A stretch of DNA of 64,000 nucleotides. It comes from Mycocentrospora acerina (Eukaryota > Ascomycota > Dothideomycetes > Pleosporales). The stretch is taken from the NCBI GenBank assembly GCA_022701365.1, contig JAKUHH010000143.1, positions 62,001 to 126,000 on the forward strand. The letters run 5' to 3'. The position numbers were made by a program, and so were the translations under genes. Shown here piece after piece: positions 12,137-25,293 of the stretch (the stretch's first letter is position 1; the number at the start of each line of letters is the position of its first letter). The notes under the pieces are model-generated. The model was not told where the DNA came from, ran no database searches, and saw only the letters and a list, made by a program, of their open reading frames with translations.

Positions 12137-14235
12137 ATAGGGGGTGTTTCCAGGTGATAGGTCCGCAAATAGCTTTCTTGAAGATGAGCAAGGGAAGGCG
12201 ATTCGACCTCCTCTGACGACAGCCTAGGTCATTTTCTTGATGTATCTTGATACTTACAAATAACGCTCTTGCGTCCTTAACTTGGGGAGTCATGTGTTCA
12301 CGACTGCTTGTGAAATGATTTGAGCAAATTTCACACCTGACTCGTTGAACAGTGGTCGTTTGATCTTGAGCTAAATCGTTCCATGGAGTTCTTTCAACGT
12401 GATGCGACTTTTCCGCAGACCCAAAGACCACTAGTGAAACTTGTGCCCTTATTGTCTTGTGGGACACAATAGAGATTTAAATCGCATTACGAATTGTACA
12501 AATACTTCTACAGTTTCCCAAAATTTCGACCTAACACGCAACTTCGCACTTGAAGGCATGGAATAGTCTAATAAGTCGTTATTATCCAGCAAAAGTACAA
12601 TACTCATGATCACAATAAGAGTCCAAAAATATTTACCTACGTTCTACTTCTTTGACTCTGAAATCCCAGGGACTTCCTAAAACGACCACACCATTGCCAG
12701 TTTTCCGTATTGGTGGTTATTGTAGAAGATCATCACTAGGTAGTCGGTTGAAGTTCATTAGACACAGGCCACTTGATGATTTTACGTAAGAGCATGCATT
12801 TCTCGTCCATGTTGCTGACTTGACTTGAGGAGCAGCCCTATGTGGCGACTATCTTGAAGTAAATCTCAGTATGCGTATGCAAGACTTCATGCAAAGCGAA
12901 ATGATACGGAGCATTCTCCCATCAGTTAAGGGTCAGGGTAAATTATATTTGCCAAGATGCGCATGATTAATGATTAAAAAATAAAGTGAAACTGCATAAA
13001 TGCCACCAACACAATGCAACGTGTACAATGCGCGTTTACGAGAGAGAGCGATTGGCGGACATTTTGAAAGTAGGTCCATTTTGGTTAAAGGCATGGCACA
13101 ACCTCGGCGGAGCTAAAGCCCTGATTTGCCAGGCCTCTGATGAATGGTTTGGAGATAGACCTATTAACCAAAGCTTCGCCAAACACAGTGGCTTCTTGTG
13201 CAAAATGCCATTCAGGATTGGAAGTTACCTCAAGGTCTTGGAGTGCGAGTTTTGGTGAATATGTTTTCCCATCACATGTGCGCCCAATCTAAAATAGATT
13301 TTCTTTCAAGTTTCTCGGCCCGATATAGCAAGCGTTTGCTGCTCCATGAGTGATCTACATAACATAATGAGCTGCTACAATGATCTGCAATATCGAGAGT
13401 CTCAGCCTGATTGCATGTGTAGTTCGTTCGATATTTGTCTTCTTTGAGCTCATCATATTATGAGTGCCCTCAGCCCAAGTCTTGTTGAGCACTTAAGGAA
13501 TATCGTTAAAGATCTTCAAATTCCCAAGCAATCCATCCACCCTTATCAAATAGGTTTACAAAAAAATTCATATCATGTTCGTAAATGGTATCAGTTTTTT
13601 AACAGGACCATGCCAGTTCACGTTTAAGTAAATCATGAGGGCCTAGCAAAACCTATTTTGCGTGATATTCCCAAAACGCCTTGTATGCGCTCATTTCTTT
13701 GACTTTTGTAGTTCATGTATTCTCTTTTGGTCTAATACAGCAATCAAGTGGCACATTTTTTTCTCTGTTATAGCAGAAATATTGAAGTAAGAATCAATCG
13801 TGTGACAACAGCAACGAGTCACTAGTCCCAACTCGGTGGAGCAGAGAATCTAAATTAGATACTGTGGCTCATCGAGTTCGTAATTAATAGGTCGACACAT
13901 TTTACCCTCAAGGATAAGCTTTCATTCTGTTCGCAGCTAAAGAAGGAGTTTCATTGAGCGCAGATTCATTCGCAGCAGTAGGTTTTCGCATCACGAGATT
14001 GGTATCAGAAAAGAATCAAAGGCGATGATGACGCGACTGCTGTTACATTGACCGATCCAGAGGAAGAGAATCATTGATAGTAGCCACGCTACCATCACGT
14101 AAATATTGATAGAAATTGTCACTCGAAATGGAAATAAGTGCTGTTTCGAACAAAACGCGATACTCCATCCTGAATTGAAAAGACTAAACCAACTTCAGAA
14201 ATTATAAAACAACGCAGCTTTGGTCAACTACTATT
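12137..14235. other. gene-free AT-rich spacer
   Basis: About 2.1 kb with no supportable gene. The longest ORF (12986-13258) opens with GTG and resembles nothing I recognise. The region separates the 3' ends of two convergent genes. Confidence 0.55.
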
Positions 14236-15342
14236 TCAGCCAGAAGTGTTTGTCTTAATCTTAAGCCATGAGTCGTAATGGTCTCTGAGTACTGTCTCCA
14301 TCGGACGATACGACAACTGTAGCTCCTTAACACTCCTGCTGTTATTCACTTTGAACCCAATCCCAATGTTCCTTGATACCCATTTCATTGATACGCCAAT
14401 GAACGGTCCCGCAGCGTAGATCATGAGTTTAGGCAAATTCCGGCAAGGCAAAAGCTTTGGCTGCTCATGAACAGGCCTCACGAAGTTGGCCATGTCCAAC
14501 AAGCTGACACTGTGATCACTCGCAATAATGTATCTGCCCTTTGTAGTTATATCTTCTCCCACCTTGACATGCGCCTCAGCTACATCGCGCACATCTGCAA
14601 TGGGATAATGCAGCTCGGGAGTTCCCATCTTGTTTTCGCCGCGGTACATAGCCTCAAGCATGTAGAGACTTCCAGAAGCAGATTCTGGCGACAAAGATGG
14701 GCCAATTACCAGACCCGGGTTGATAACCACAAGGTTCCAGTGATTCTGAGCCTTGCACATCTTCCAAGCCTCACGCTCGGCAACCAGCTTCGAGAAGCTG
14801 TACGGATTATTGGTCGCACTGCTTGTCTCATTCCAGTAGTCTTCTGAGAGAGCACCATTTTTCATCTGCGGAATCTCTATACTGTCACCATACAGAGCTG
14901 CGACTGGGCACATGTTAGTCACATGTGATGGAGTGCTGTTACAAAAAGGGAGCTACTAACTTGATGATGTCAGAACGACACGCTTAACGCTGTCAGTCCC
15001 ATTGACAGACTCGAGCACGCTTCTAGTACCCTGCAAAGCCGGTTCGACGCACTCTTTCATTCCGTCCTTTATCTGCTGCGGAACTAGGAACGGAGAGGCA
15101 ACGTGGTAGACAACATTGCAGCCCTGCATCGCCTCGTGGAAAGATCCGTTTTTCATAAGATCGGCTTCGAACAGCGTGAGTTTGTTTGGGTACTTGGCTT
15201 GTAGATCCCATAGTGGTTTGCATTTGTTGAGTTGTTTCAGGCTACGGACAGTAGTGTGGACATGGTGGCCTCGCTCAAGGAGTAATTTGACTATGTACAG
15301 ACCAATAAAGCCTGTACCACCCGTGACGAGAGCTGTTGACAT
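14236..15342 (-). CDS. NAD(P)-dependent dihydroflavonol-4-reductase-like / epimerase-type reductase
   Basis: 349-aa extended short-chain dehydrogenase. Exons 15342-14961 and 14903-14236, intron 57 bp. The Rossmann motif TGGTGFIG is at residues 7-14, followed by TTVRS, the usual position for NADP phosphate binding. The catalytic set is the serine of LTSS (about 126) with Tyr162 and Lys166 in YSFSK. Then come NPGLVIGP and the substrate-domain motif HYPIADVRDVAEAHV, all characteristic of the dihydroflavonol reductase / cinnamoyl-CoA reductase / methylglyoxal reductase group. It reduces a carbonyl on an unknown substrate in the cytosol. It lies within 2.1 kb of the P450-methyltransferase pair, consistent with a tailoring role, but detoxification is equally possible. 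Confidence 0.92.
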
Positions 15343-17061
15343 GGTGATTAATTAGATAGTGTGAGAGCAATGTTTCTCTCAAAATTGATGAGATAAAATG
15401 CTTTTATTACGGGTATGTTCAGCTTTGCAGTGAAGGGCTGAATCGTTGTGTTGCGAAAAGAAAAAAGTGAATTTATTTGAGTGATTCAATAAGAATGAAC
15501 CATCCGACTATAAGTAATCTTTCTGATCTTTTGATTGATAGTTTCTGTTTTTCTCTTCATCCTCCTATCTCCACGTCATTAGTGTTCAGAAAAACGTTCA
15601 TAGTGGCAATAGCGCAGATTTGGAAGCTAATGCGTGTTCCATCGGTGGAATTACAATGCGATTAAACTTTCAAGCGCAAGAAAATCTAGTTCCATTCGCA
15701 AACACCGTTACCTCCTTTCGTAAACACCGCTACTTCCATGCAAATCTGAAAGATCTCGGACGCGGGTGAATTCTGAACCCGAAACCTTGAGTGGCGTATT
15801 AGTAAACGTGGCTGAGGATATTACTTGTACCTAGTTTGTAGAGGATGACAAGCCCGGTTTTGATTCCTCGGGAGATTTCTGATCATGTTTGAATTGGCTG
15901 CACAAGCATGAAAAGTCACGTTGGATTGGGCTGTGATATCAAACAGACGCCACAAACAAGTTTCTCGACACGAAACGCGAATTAAAAAGAGTAAAAGACA
16001 TCTGACCGTTAAAAGCCGTTTTGAGATTAGCTTGAGCAGCGTATTTCTCTAACAAAACTGCTATGAAAGTGTACTTGGTTTCTAACTACGTAAAGGAGTG
16101 GACCTTTGTTACTGATTCAAACTGTGAACAGTGTTCTCAACTAAAGTTTTGATTGTGTTATACATGAGTTAAATCTTTAAGACAATTTTTTGGCTAGTTC
16201 AGAATGTTAGTCTAGAATCCCGTTCTCATAACGATCGCAGGCCAATACGATACATAAATCAAGTCAGTAGCTACTCCGAGACCTCTGCTTTTTCCTGAAG
16301 TCAGGGATTGAAACTTGAAGCGATTTAAATCTTCTAGAATCTATTGAGAGACATTCTGTTTATCGTTGGCACTTTGTACTTGAAACGATTAAGCGCACAC
16401 AATATTCACGAGTAGATACCTCTGCGAGAATATGGAGATACTGCTACAGGATTGAAGCTCCAGCCTTCTGCATTCCAACTAGATACAGCGAGGTTTGTAA
16501 AAATTTAGGTTGGTGGAACTCACTGAAACACTATCTTTTCCTATCAAAATATGAGTGATCATACCGAGCTTCGGCAAGTGTTTAGTTAATGTTCGGCCCT
16601 ACCTATCACAGATAGCCGAGTTCTTGGCACAGGGATATTCTATTTACGGCTTCGGGTTCATGTATTGTGCCGCCGGGTTTAGTAGACTAACTAGTAGCCT
16701 GGCATGGGCCACCTGGTGATCCGAGTTTGAAGAATCAGCTGCTTGTCGGACTTCATCAAAATTCGATCTCTAGCAGTCGCCGCTGTGATAGCAAATTTCA
16801 TCATAGCAGTTTCGGAGTCGGACTTGAAAAATGACGAGCATGATTCATATTTGATTAAACAAAATTCGAAATTGATTACCAAGATGATTTAACTACCGAC
16901 TTCTTAACACTCATCTTCGCCTTATAGATACTATGCGTAGCTCATTAATTGTAGCTACTCATCCATCTTCGTAAAATACAATTATTACTACTCTAGTCTA
17001 GAAATCATTCATTGACTGATAACTCGGCCCGTCTGACACAACTTTCCTACACTTATTGAAC
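15343..17061. other. gene-free AT-rich divergent spacer
   Basis: About 1.7 kb between divergent starts of the reductase and the hydrolase. A short direct repeat near 15699-15732 (CGCAAACACCG / CGTAAACACCG) is the only structure noted. No gene, tRNA or intact mobile element was seen. Confidence 0.5.
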
Positions 17062-18067
17062 ATGAAACTATATGCGCCCCTTCTTTTTGCAGCTGCGGCT
17101 TTGGCTATGGTAAATCCAAGGTAGGTTTTACAATTTGCATGAAAATTTTGACTGCCATACTCACCCTTCGTTCAGCAAGTTTGTAGAGCGCAGTCTCTCT
17201 CCGAGTTCTAAGAATCAGCGCTTAGCGCAAAACGCTAAGACTCAATTCGTCAATGTCAACAATACTCGCCTTGCATATAGGCGCTTTGGCAAACGGTCAA
17301 AGATTCCACTTCTTTACTTAACCCATTTCCGTGGCAGCATGGATGTGCTCGATCCTGCGCTTGTCAACGCCGTTGCGCAAAATCGAGAAGTGATCCTGGT
17401 GGATAACTCTGGAATTGGCCACAGCGAAGGCACCGTCCCAGATTCAATTCAGGCTATGGCTGCTGAAACCGCAAATTTTCTCGCAGCAATTAATGTTCCC
17501 AAGGCCGACATTCTTGGCTTCTCTATGGGTGGTATGGTAGCACAATACATCGCCATGGAGTACCCTCAGGTATTGAATAAACTAGTCTTGGCAGGTGTTC
17601 GCCCTGGCTACGGTCCAGGCGTTGTCTCAACTCCAGCGAATGCTACAACCGGCCCAGGTGGTGAAGCAAATTCTCAACCGACTGAAGATTATATGCTTGG
17701 AATATTTTTCTTTCCTTCAGAATCGAGCAGATCTAAGGGAAATCTATGGTGGAAGCGGATCATGGAGCGCCGGGTCAAAGGCGAAGAAAGAAAAGACTTC
17801 CTTGTCGGGGCTGGAGTTGGAGCACAATTGACAGCTATAACAAGTTTCGCATCGGACCCTCGGCTGTACGCTCGACTCAGTAATATCACCGGATCTGTTT
17901 TAGTCACAAGTGGGAAAGATGACCTCTTGATGGGAACAGCCAATACTTATGTTCTCCAGCAGCAATTGTCTGATGCTGAGTTACTTGTCTATCCCGACTC
18001 GGCCCACGGCCATCTTTTCCAATTTCCACTAGCTTACGCAGATCAACTGGAGCTTTTCTTGGATTAA
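17062..18067 (+). CDS. alpha/beta hydrolase with N-terminal signal sequence
   Basis: 316-aa alpha/beta-fold hydrolase. Exon 1 (17062-17120) encodes a signal-like peptide MKLYAPLLFAAAALAMVNP; exon 2 is 17176-18067, intron 55 bp. The large exon has no in-frame ATG at its start, so the short first exon is needed. The fold landmarks are the HFRGSMD oxyanion region, nucleophile Ser136 in GFSMGG, an acid near residue 268 (SGKDDLL) and His297 in SAHGHLFQ. The closest relatives by motif are haloperoxidase-like or epoxide-hydrolase-like lipases of the broad AB hydrolase family. Most such enzymes are cytosolic, so a secretion signal is unusual. The substrate is unknown. Confidence 0.88.
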
Positions 18068-19181
18068 TAAGCCTTATTTGGAGGGTTTAAATTGCTGTTG
18101 TGATAGTAGCCTCTACTTCGCGATAGGATTAGAAGAATTGCTGGGTGGGAGTACTGTCTAGATCTCAATCCTGAAATTTGTGACGTTATACCTTTTTTGA
18201 ATTTGATAAAGTAGAATCTTTTCCACAAGTTAAATCATTTAATAAGAATGCTTAACATTCATGTTTGTAAACATTTCAACCTCGATAAATGACAAGAACA
18301 CTTTCAAACAAGAGGGTCAACTAAAGTCAGTGCCAAAGGTTCATTTTAGTAAAATATCTTTTGAATACATTATGAGTTTTGACAGTGTTTGTGTGATCGG
18401 TATGGCTGATTTTTATAATCAGTTAGTCTTGGGTAATGTGTCAGCTAATATTGTTAATCTCTCACGTGTATGAGCACATGAGCGCTTGAGAATCCGGTAC
18501 CTACATAGTCTCCTATTGATGAGAGGAGGTAAGGGGAGGCTAGGAGTGAACTAGAGGAGTAGAGAACCGATGGTTTTGTTATTGCGTGCATATTGCTTAT
18601 GTCAGCCAGTAATATAAACATTCTAGCCACAATAGCAGGAAGGTCGGCCTTTTTGTCAGCTCACAATCTATATGACAATATAGGGAGGGAAAGTTCATGC
18701 TGAGTCATCGGCTATTGCCGCAGTCAATCAGCGTGCTGTGCTTTCAAGGCGAATACCGCTAACGCCTATTCCAACTTATCTAATAATTTAACAACATTTG
18801 CCTCCAAAGATTCCCTCTCACAATATCTAGTTTCTTGCGAATTCCCTTTTGAAGACGGGCCTTTAAATACTTGGAGTTGGGACCTCACCTAGATATGATT
18901 CCTCAACTGTTGGTGAACAACTGAGAAATGGCCATGTTGCGTTGTTGAAGAGAAATAACTAAGGTTATCATGGATAAGGAATACTTATGTAATTGCACCC
19001 GTGAACTACTTCTCGTATTAAGCTATCAATGAGATAATCACGGAGATGATACCATTTCAAATGTCACACTTCATTATTGAGGCATCCATGTCTAGTAACC
19101 AACTCTCATGACCAGGATATAATTTACTTAGTATGTTATCTACATTCCTATGTTAAAATTACGTGGTTGCATAATTACATA
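18068..19181. other. gene-free AT-rich spacer
   Basis: About 1.1 kb between the hydrolase and the 2.1-kb transposon. No supportable gene or RNA was seen. Confidence 0.5.
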
Positions 19182-21279
19182 CCGTGTCCGTGCACTCAAC
19201 GCCCGGATTCACTTAACGCCCTGAAATATTAAAACTATCTTATCTAGAAATAAGGCTATTAAGCTATACATAACAAGTAATATTATAAGATTTTATAGTA
19301 GATAGTATAGATAATATATGCAAAACTTTTACTCTACTTAAATTTACTTAGTAGCCTAATTATATAGCTTTTTATAACTATAGTAGTAGAAGTGCAGGAA
19401 TAGCTTTATAAGACTTACTACTACTTAATATATCTACTACTTATTTCTTGCGCTTAGCAGCTTATTAAAAAGGCTTTAAAGCTTTTCTTTTACTCTTTTA
19501 AGATAATTAAAGAGCTTTTTTAGTATTATTTTCTTGTCTCTTATACTCCTGTTTAGCTACTTACTTTACTTTCTTTTTCTTTCTAACTGCTTTTACTGCC
19601 TCTCTTACTATATACTTCTTTTAAGCTATTTTTTTAAGATAAAGCTTATAAGCTTTTTTAAGTTCCTTTCTATTAGCTTTTTAAAGTTTAAGCTCTTTTT
19701 CTTCTTACTCTTTTACTGCTTAATAGATATATACTTTTTTAATTTTTTTATAGTAACTAGAAAATAGCACTACTATAGTACTCTTAATATTATTATAAAT
19801 TAAAAGCTTTTTTAAGCTTCTAGTGCTTCTTTTTAATAATAAGTACTTTTTAAAGCTTTTAGTTTTAAAGCTTAAGAAGCTTATTTTAAGCTTAAAAGTA
19901 GTAAAGTATTTAACTAAGCTTTTTAGCTTCTTCTTTATTTTTATTAGCTACTACTTTATATAGCAGCTTTTCTAACTTTCTCTAATTAAACTTAATAAGT
20001 AGTAAGTTAATTAGTAACTCCTACTTATCTTAAGTAAATCTTTTAAGTATCTTAGCTAGTTTAAATAGTAAGAGGCTTATTACTTTAAATAACTTTAATA
20101 TTATTTATTTCTTAAAAGAGTATCTCTAGGCTTTTTAAAATAGAGGTAAGAAGTTACTTTTTTTAACTAAGAGAAGCCCTTAGCTATTATAAAGGTAAAT
20201 TAAGAGCTCTTTTAAGTATACTATTAAGAGAGGCTTAAATATAGCTATATTAAGTAGCTAGAGTATATAAGTTAAATATTAAAAAAAGATAGTAATAAGA
20301 ATCTTTCTCTTACTACAGTAATTTAAGAAATCTATAGAAATATAAAAGCTATAGCTATTAAAGATAAGTAACTTTTAAGATCTCCTTACTTTTACCTTAG
20401 TATAGTAATTAAACACTTACTTAAGCTAGGCAAGGCCTATGTTATTATTAGTCTATTTTAATAGTAATAAGCTAATATATATCTTATATTTTTTAGCTTT
20501 AATTACTTTAACTTAGCTTAATTATATACCTTTATTTATAGACTTAAATATAAGGCTTAGTAGCAGCTTTAATCTATCTACACATATATATGCTATAAGG
20601 GTTATCTACTTATATAAGCTATCTTAGATAGCTACTTTAACCTCCTTTTTCTCTTATATTTTCCTGCTAAATACTTATTTTAATTAGCTAGTAATACTAA
20701 AAAAAAAGCCTTTCTTATTTATATTATATATAATGCAAAGCTTAATGTTATACTCTTTAATTTTCTTACTTATTAAATTAAAATATAGCTTATATTTAGC
20801 TCTTAAGTTAGCTTAGTAGTAATTAATATTTATACTAGTTATCTACTGTAATATAAAATAGTGTAAATTCTAGTTAATAAAGCATATAACTTAGCTATTA
20901 CTTACAGTTTCTTAAGCTATATATAAAGTAAAATTTTAAATCATCTCTTATATAAGTAGTAAGCTTTACTTTATAAGGCTTTCTTTATCTTTTATAAGCT
21001 CTTGCTTTTATTAAAGGTAAAGCTTTTAATATATATATGCATTAGCTATATATAATATTTAAACAGCTTAGTACCTTTATAATAGCATAGATTAATTAAT
21101 ACTATATTTTTTTGCTATTTTTATATATAAGAAAGATTCTCTATTATAAAGCAATTTTATTTCTTTTAGTGCAGCCTTAATTAGACTTATATTAGTAGAG
21201 TTATAACGCGTTAAAGTTTAGGGTAGGTTTAGTGTTTTAGGGCGTTGAGTGAATCCAGGCGTTGAGTGCACAGACACAG
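19182..21279. mobile_element. RIP-destroyed TIR DNA transposon (Tc1/mariner-pogo type size)
   Basis: 2,098 bp, extremely AT- and TpA-rich, flanked by TA on both sides (19180-19181 and 21280-21281). The ends form imperfect inverted repeats of about 45 bp: left CCGTGTCCGTGCACTCAACG.. and right, read inwards, CTGTGTCTGTGCACTCAACG... Each end contains two copies of CACTCAACGCC or CACTTAACGCC. Differences between ends are C/T transitions, the RIP signature. No coding frame survives in the core. TA target duplication, about 2-kb length and TIRs of this size fit Fot1/pogo elements. Class assignment rests on ends and size, because no transposase motif is readable. Confidence 0.88.
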
Positions 21280-21417
21280 TAACACAATTATTTTCTAGTA
21301 TAGCAGATGCTCTTTAGTACTTCGCAAGCAATTTTAGCCTTCTGCAATAGGGTGAGAGCCGCCTGTACATAGAATATCCTTACAACGCTCTCAAAGACAA
21401 GCTCAATGGCGATATCA

Positions 21418-22398
21418 TTATTTCTTGTTTGAATCAGTAATTTGTCTTGCAATATCCCGCACCAATTCTTTCATCTCTTCCACAGAATTCTCTTTTAAGC
21501 CAAGTAGATCATTTTGCACATCCTCGAATCCAGGACCAAAATCTTTTGCCTGTGATGCCCTAGTGATATAACCTAGCCAAACCCACTCATCGAAAATACC
21601 TTCAGACAGTGCTTTGTCTGATCTGGCTTGAACGGCTGTCGTGTCCTCTTCGTGAATTTTCCAGTCTTTCTCACCAACAACATCCTGGATAGCTGCAACA
21701 ACTTCTTTCTTAGATAGTAAACCATCATGAATCTTGATATAACGGTTCTTAGTTTCTTCGGGGTTCTTCAATACCCCAACAATGGCCTTCGCAACAGTAG
21801 ACAGCCTTGTCATGCTGATAGGGAAAGATCCTCCGTCGTATAGCGTTGCTTCCCGATTGATGATATCAGCAATAAATTTGTATTCTAGACCCCAATCAAG
21901 ATACAAGTTGTTATAGATGATTGTGTAAGACAGTGAGCCGTTGGCGGCTTCCTGTTCGAGCAAATCCTCAATTCGGACTTTCTCCCCATACACCGGTAGT
22001 TGACGAGTTAGAGGATTTTTGAGATCGCTGCCGAATTCAGAAGGGATCACACGATTCACACCAGCCGCAATTGCAGCTTTAATTATTTTCGCCTGAATCT
22101 GAATTCCGGTGGTGCCAACAGTGGAAACAATCGCGTCGTGGCCCCGCAGAGCTTGAACAAGTGAAGACTCATCATCGAAGTCAACAACAACTTCCACAAC
22201 CTCGGGCGAGAACTCAGCGGGAACTTTGCCCTTCGAACGGACCAAGAGTGTGACTCGAATATTGCTCTCAACCAATTCCTTCAGAACAGCTAAACCGAGG
22301 CTGCCAGCTGCCTAGACTGATGTAAGCACTATGCTCTAGCTGAATAGTGAGTGACATTGGCATACTCCAACATGGGCGACACGTGTGAACCCGGCCAT
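21418..22398 (-). CDS. NmrA-like / isoflavone-reductase-like NAD(P)-binding protein
   Basis: 308 aa. Exon 1 (22398-22366) encodes MAGFTRVAHVG; exon 2 is 22311-21418; intron 54 bp. The intron splits the nucleotide-binding loop VGAAGSLG, so the first exon is essential. Later features are VTLLVRSKGK (NADP-phosphate region), the family motif RVIPSEFGSDL and LPVYGEKVRIEDLLEQ, where the lysine is at the position of the catalytic Lys of plant isoflavone and pinoresinol reductases. Fungal members act as reductases or as redox-sensing regulators. It starts 138 bp from the RIP-destroyed transposon but is itself intact, so RIP has not leaked into the coding region. Confidence 0.92.
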
Positions 22399-24659
22399 AA
22401 TGGACAATAGTGTAGAAGGTCTTCGTACAAAAATGATTATGAAACTATACTTTTCCAGCTGGTACAGCAGAGACAAAGACAATTATTAAATACAAAAGAC
22501 TGTTGGGAATGAGAAATCTTATGATTTGTTACCGCGGAATGCATGGAATTGTGATTAATAATCTATTTGAGCAGTGACGCCACGCCAAGATTGCTGGGGG
22601 CTTCGATTGTTAAGCATTCGTATTGACAGGACAAATTTTTCACACAACGATCTAAAAATTGGGAAGTGACTTTTTAATGACGGTATTGTTCCGCAATGAA
22701 ATTTGCAGCTAAGAGTTACGTGTTGGTCGCGAGACTTCGGTGTTTGTTATCAGACCATGTGGAAACAACGCCCTATTATGCATTCCTTTGGAACAACATG
22801 TCAGAGTGTTGCAATATAGGATAACCATGCTACTAACACCTCTAACTGTGGCTGATGTGATTTTTCTGGTCTTAGTTATTACGCTATAAGTGTGAGCAGG
22901 TAGGCTTTCTATGCTAATGTTCCTTTGCGCGCATATTAGGTTGACTTCAATGATTTTTTTCAATAGACTCTGTTATGTGAAGCAGATAAATTTTATCTGA
23001 TTTTTATTTCATCGACGAAATGGCTTCAGAGATTTGAAAAGATAAAAAGATAAGAATCAAAAAGCCGCAAATGTAATCCAACATACCATTTGCAAACACA
23101 TTTCAAACACGGAGAAGGTACAACACTTGCTGTAATAATGCAGTGAATAGAGCAGCGATCTCACATCCTATTTTTTTACATAAGCTTGATTGACTAGCCT
23201 TCAGAAGTACAAGTAGCTTTATAATCTCTTGAAGAATCTCTAGGATATACCTCTTAGAGAATCAGTGGAGAATTTTCACTGATTAGAGATATTGATAGTT
23301 GTGTGAAAATCACAGACAAGATATTTGAATTTCTTGCGCTTGCAGGAGAATGAAAAGGGATCAATACTGAAAGATGCTTTTTGTACGAATTTTTTCGTCG
23401 ATCAACAAAATCAAGGGGAGTGGAAGAGCGGCGTGGCAGGAACGAGAGTGCTAGGAAATAGAGGCGCACTAAGTCAAGCCTCCAGCATGTCATCAGTAGG
23501 GAAACAATAGAAGGATAGTTCTATAGTAATTTTAGCTGCGAAGGGTAAAAGGTTACTTTGACAGTTGAAACTCAAAAAGTGAAACACATGATATATATTG
23601 TGACCAAGCTGACAACAACACTCTGATGTCGACTTATATCTGTTCTAGATGTAATTAAACCAGCGTATCTTTAACTGAAGTCATTGGGTCCCAAGCAAAA
23701 TAAAGACATTTGATAGTAAAGTGGTGGCAAACAAGAGAGTCGCTAATTACAAATCTGAAAACAAAAATAACAATAATTTAAAAAATCTTCCCTAAGTTAA
23801 AATACGCTTTGTATTCTCAGACCTAAGTTTACTTATAATAATCATATCAACCCATCTATTGAAGTATCTTCTAAAAATGGAGTAACAAGTCCTTCTAATC
23901 TCGTATATGAAGCAACTGTCGGGAAGTTGTTCCCCTGAAGATTTGGACTGTTCTATCTCATGATATCAGCCAACACTTGTGTACTGTCACGTGTGTGAGC
24001 ATAGGTGTACGTAAGTAAGCACACAGCACCTATATAGTCTCCGAGTCTTACACTCATAATAATACAACATGTTCCTCCTGATTGTTCCCTCATATATAAT
24101 GTATCAGTTGATACATCATAGCACGTTTTTGGCTTGCATGGCACCGTGGGGTAAAGCCGTGTCCTGAAAATGTGAGTGTCAAGAATTGATTGTGCGCAGC
24201 ATCTCTAATACTGTATTGAAGCAACTCTACTCAAGAAATATTTATCAATTTCTCCCGTTTTTGGTCATCTGGTGGAGTGTAGTTGAACTTTGTTGTGGCA
24301 ATATACACCAATATTTTGAAAGTTAGAGGTACAAGAAGTATTTGCGGAGGTCTTATTAACAGAAATTACAATAATTCAGTGACTGTTGCCAGTTAAAGGT
24401 TGTAGATTTGTGGGTAAAATGATCTTGGATGACCTTTACTACCACATCAAGCGTCTTATGGACAAAACTTCAAAGAGGAACTTGTTGTATTGTTGAATGA
24501 GCGATTATAGGAGACTAAACAGGCACTGTTTGCTCACGCGCTTGCATCAATATTGGCTGACAGTGTATGACGGTGTCTGGTACAAGCCCCTAAGCCGCCT
24601 AATAGGTCTCCACCTTGCACTGATGGAAACACTCTTAATATCTACCAAGTCCTTCTTAT
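22399..24659. other. gene-free AT-rich spacer
   Basis: About 2.3 kb without supportable genes. Several 60-80-codon ORFs are present, but they do not splice into longer products and match nothing I know. Confidence 0.5.
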
Positions 24660-25293
24660 TTACGACACCGTGACTTTTGTGATTCCTGCAGCGTTCAAAA
24701 AGTCAAACTTGCCGATGGGCACCCCTTTGTGCCTCAAGATACCAAAGGCAATTGATACGTGGAACCTATACATGTCAGTAAAAAGATGCGTACCATTTTA
24801 GTGCCACCACGCGAAACTTCGGATGAATATTAACCACCTAAAATTCCTTAACATACCAGAAGTTGGGGTGTGCAAAGTGCTGGATGTAGTCCACAGCCGT
24901 ATACTTCAACTCAATACCAGCCACGGGGTGCAATACCACGTCGTTCCCCACACCCTTTTCAAAACTCTTCTCGTCGACGCTTTCCAAGTAATCGATCGTG
25001 CGCTGAATACGTTGAAGCAAGTCTGGAAATGTCTTCTCAACTTCAGGAATGTCCAAGCCTGTGACTCCAGGATTGATATGCACTGGGATAGACTTTGCAT
25101 TGTCGGTCAAGCGGTGCACCTGTTGAACAAACGTGAACATGTCCGGGTACAAGCGTGCAGAGAGAAGGACCTCAGGGTCAATGTTGTTGGTGCTGGCATG
25201 CTCAGCGGCTTTGGCGATCAACGCATGCGTGTTTTTGAGGCCGTGTAGAACGGGTCCAAAGGCGAGATTATGGAAGCTGATGTTGGAGACCAT
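24660..25293 (-). CDS. DUF1993 family protein
   Basis: 180-aa soluble protein of the DUF1993 family, which is common in ascomycetes and proteobacteria and has no established function. Exons 25293-24857 and 24765-24660, intron 91 bp with a GTATGT donor. Family features are the N-terminal HGLKNTHALIAKA, DMFTFVQQVHRLTDNAK, the central LLQRIQRTIDYLESVDE and the C-terminal HPNFWFHVSIAFGILRHKGV and PIGKFDFL motifs. The last two are joined only after splicing. The fold is expected to be a DinB-like four-helix bundle (family knowledge). It lies on the same strand as the NmrA-like gene, 2.3 kb away. Confidence 0.9.

Noticed and set aside
12986..13258. 90-codon ORF in the AT-rich spacer
   Set aside because: Starts with GTG, has no family resemblance and no neighbouring exons.
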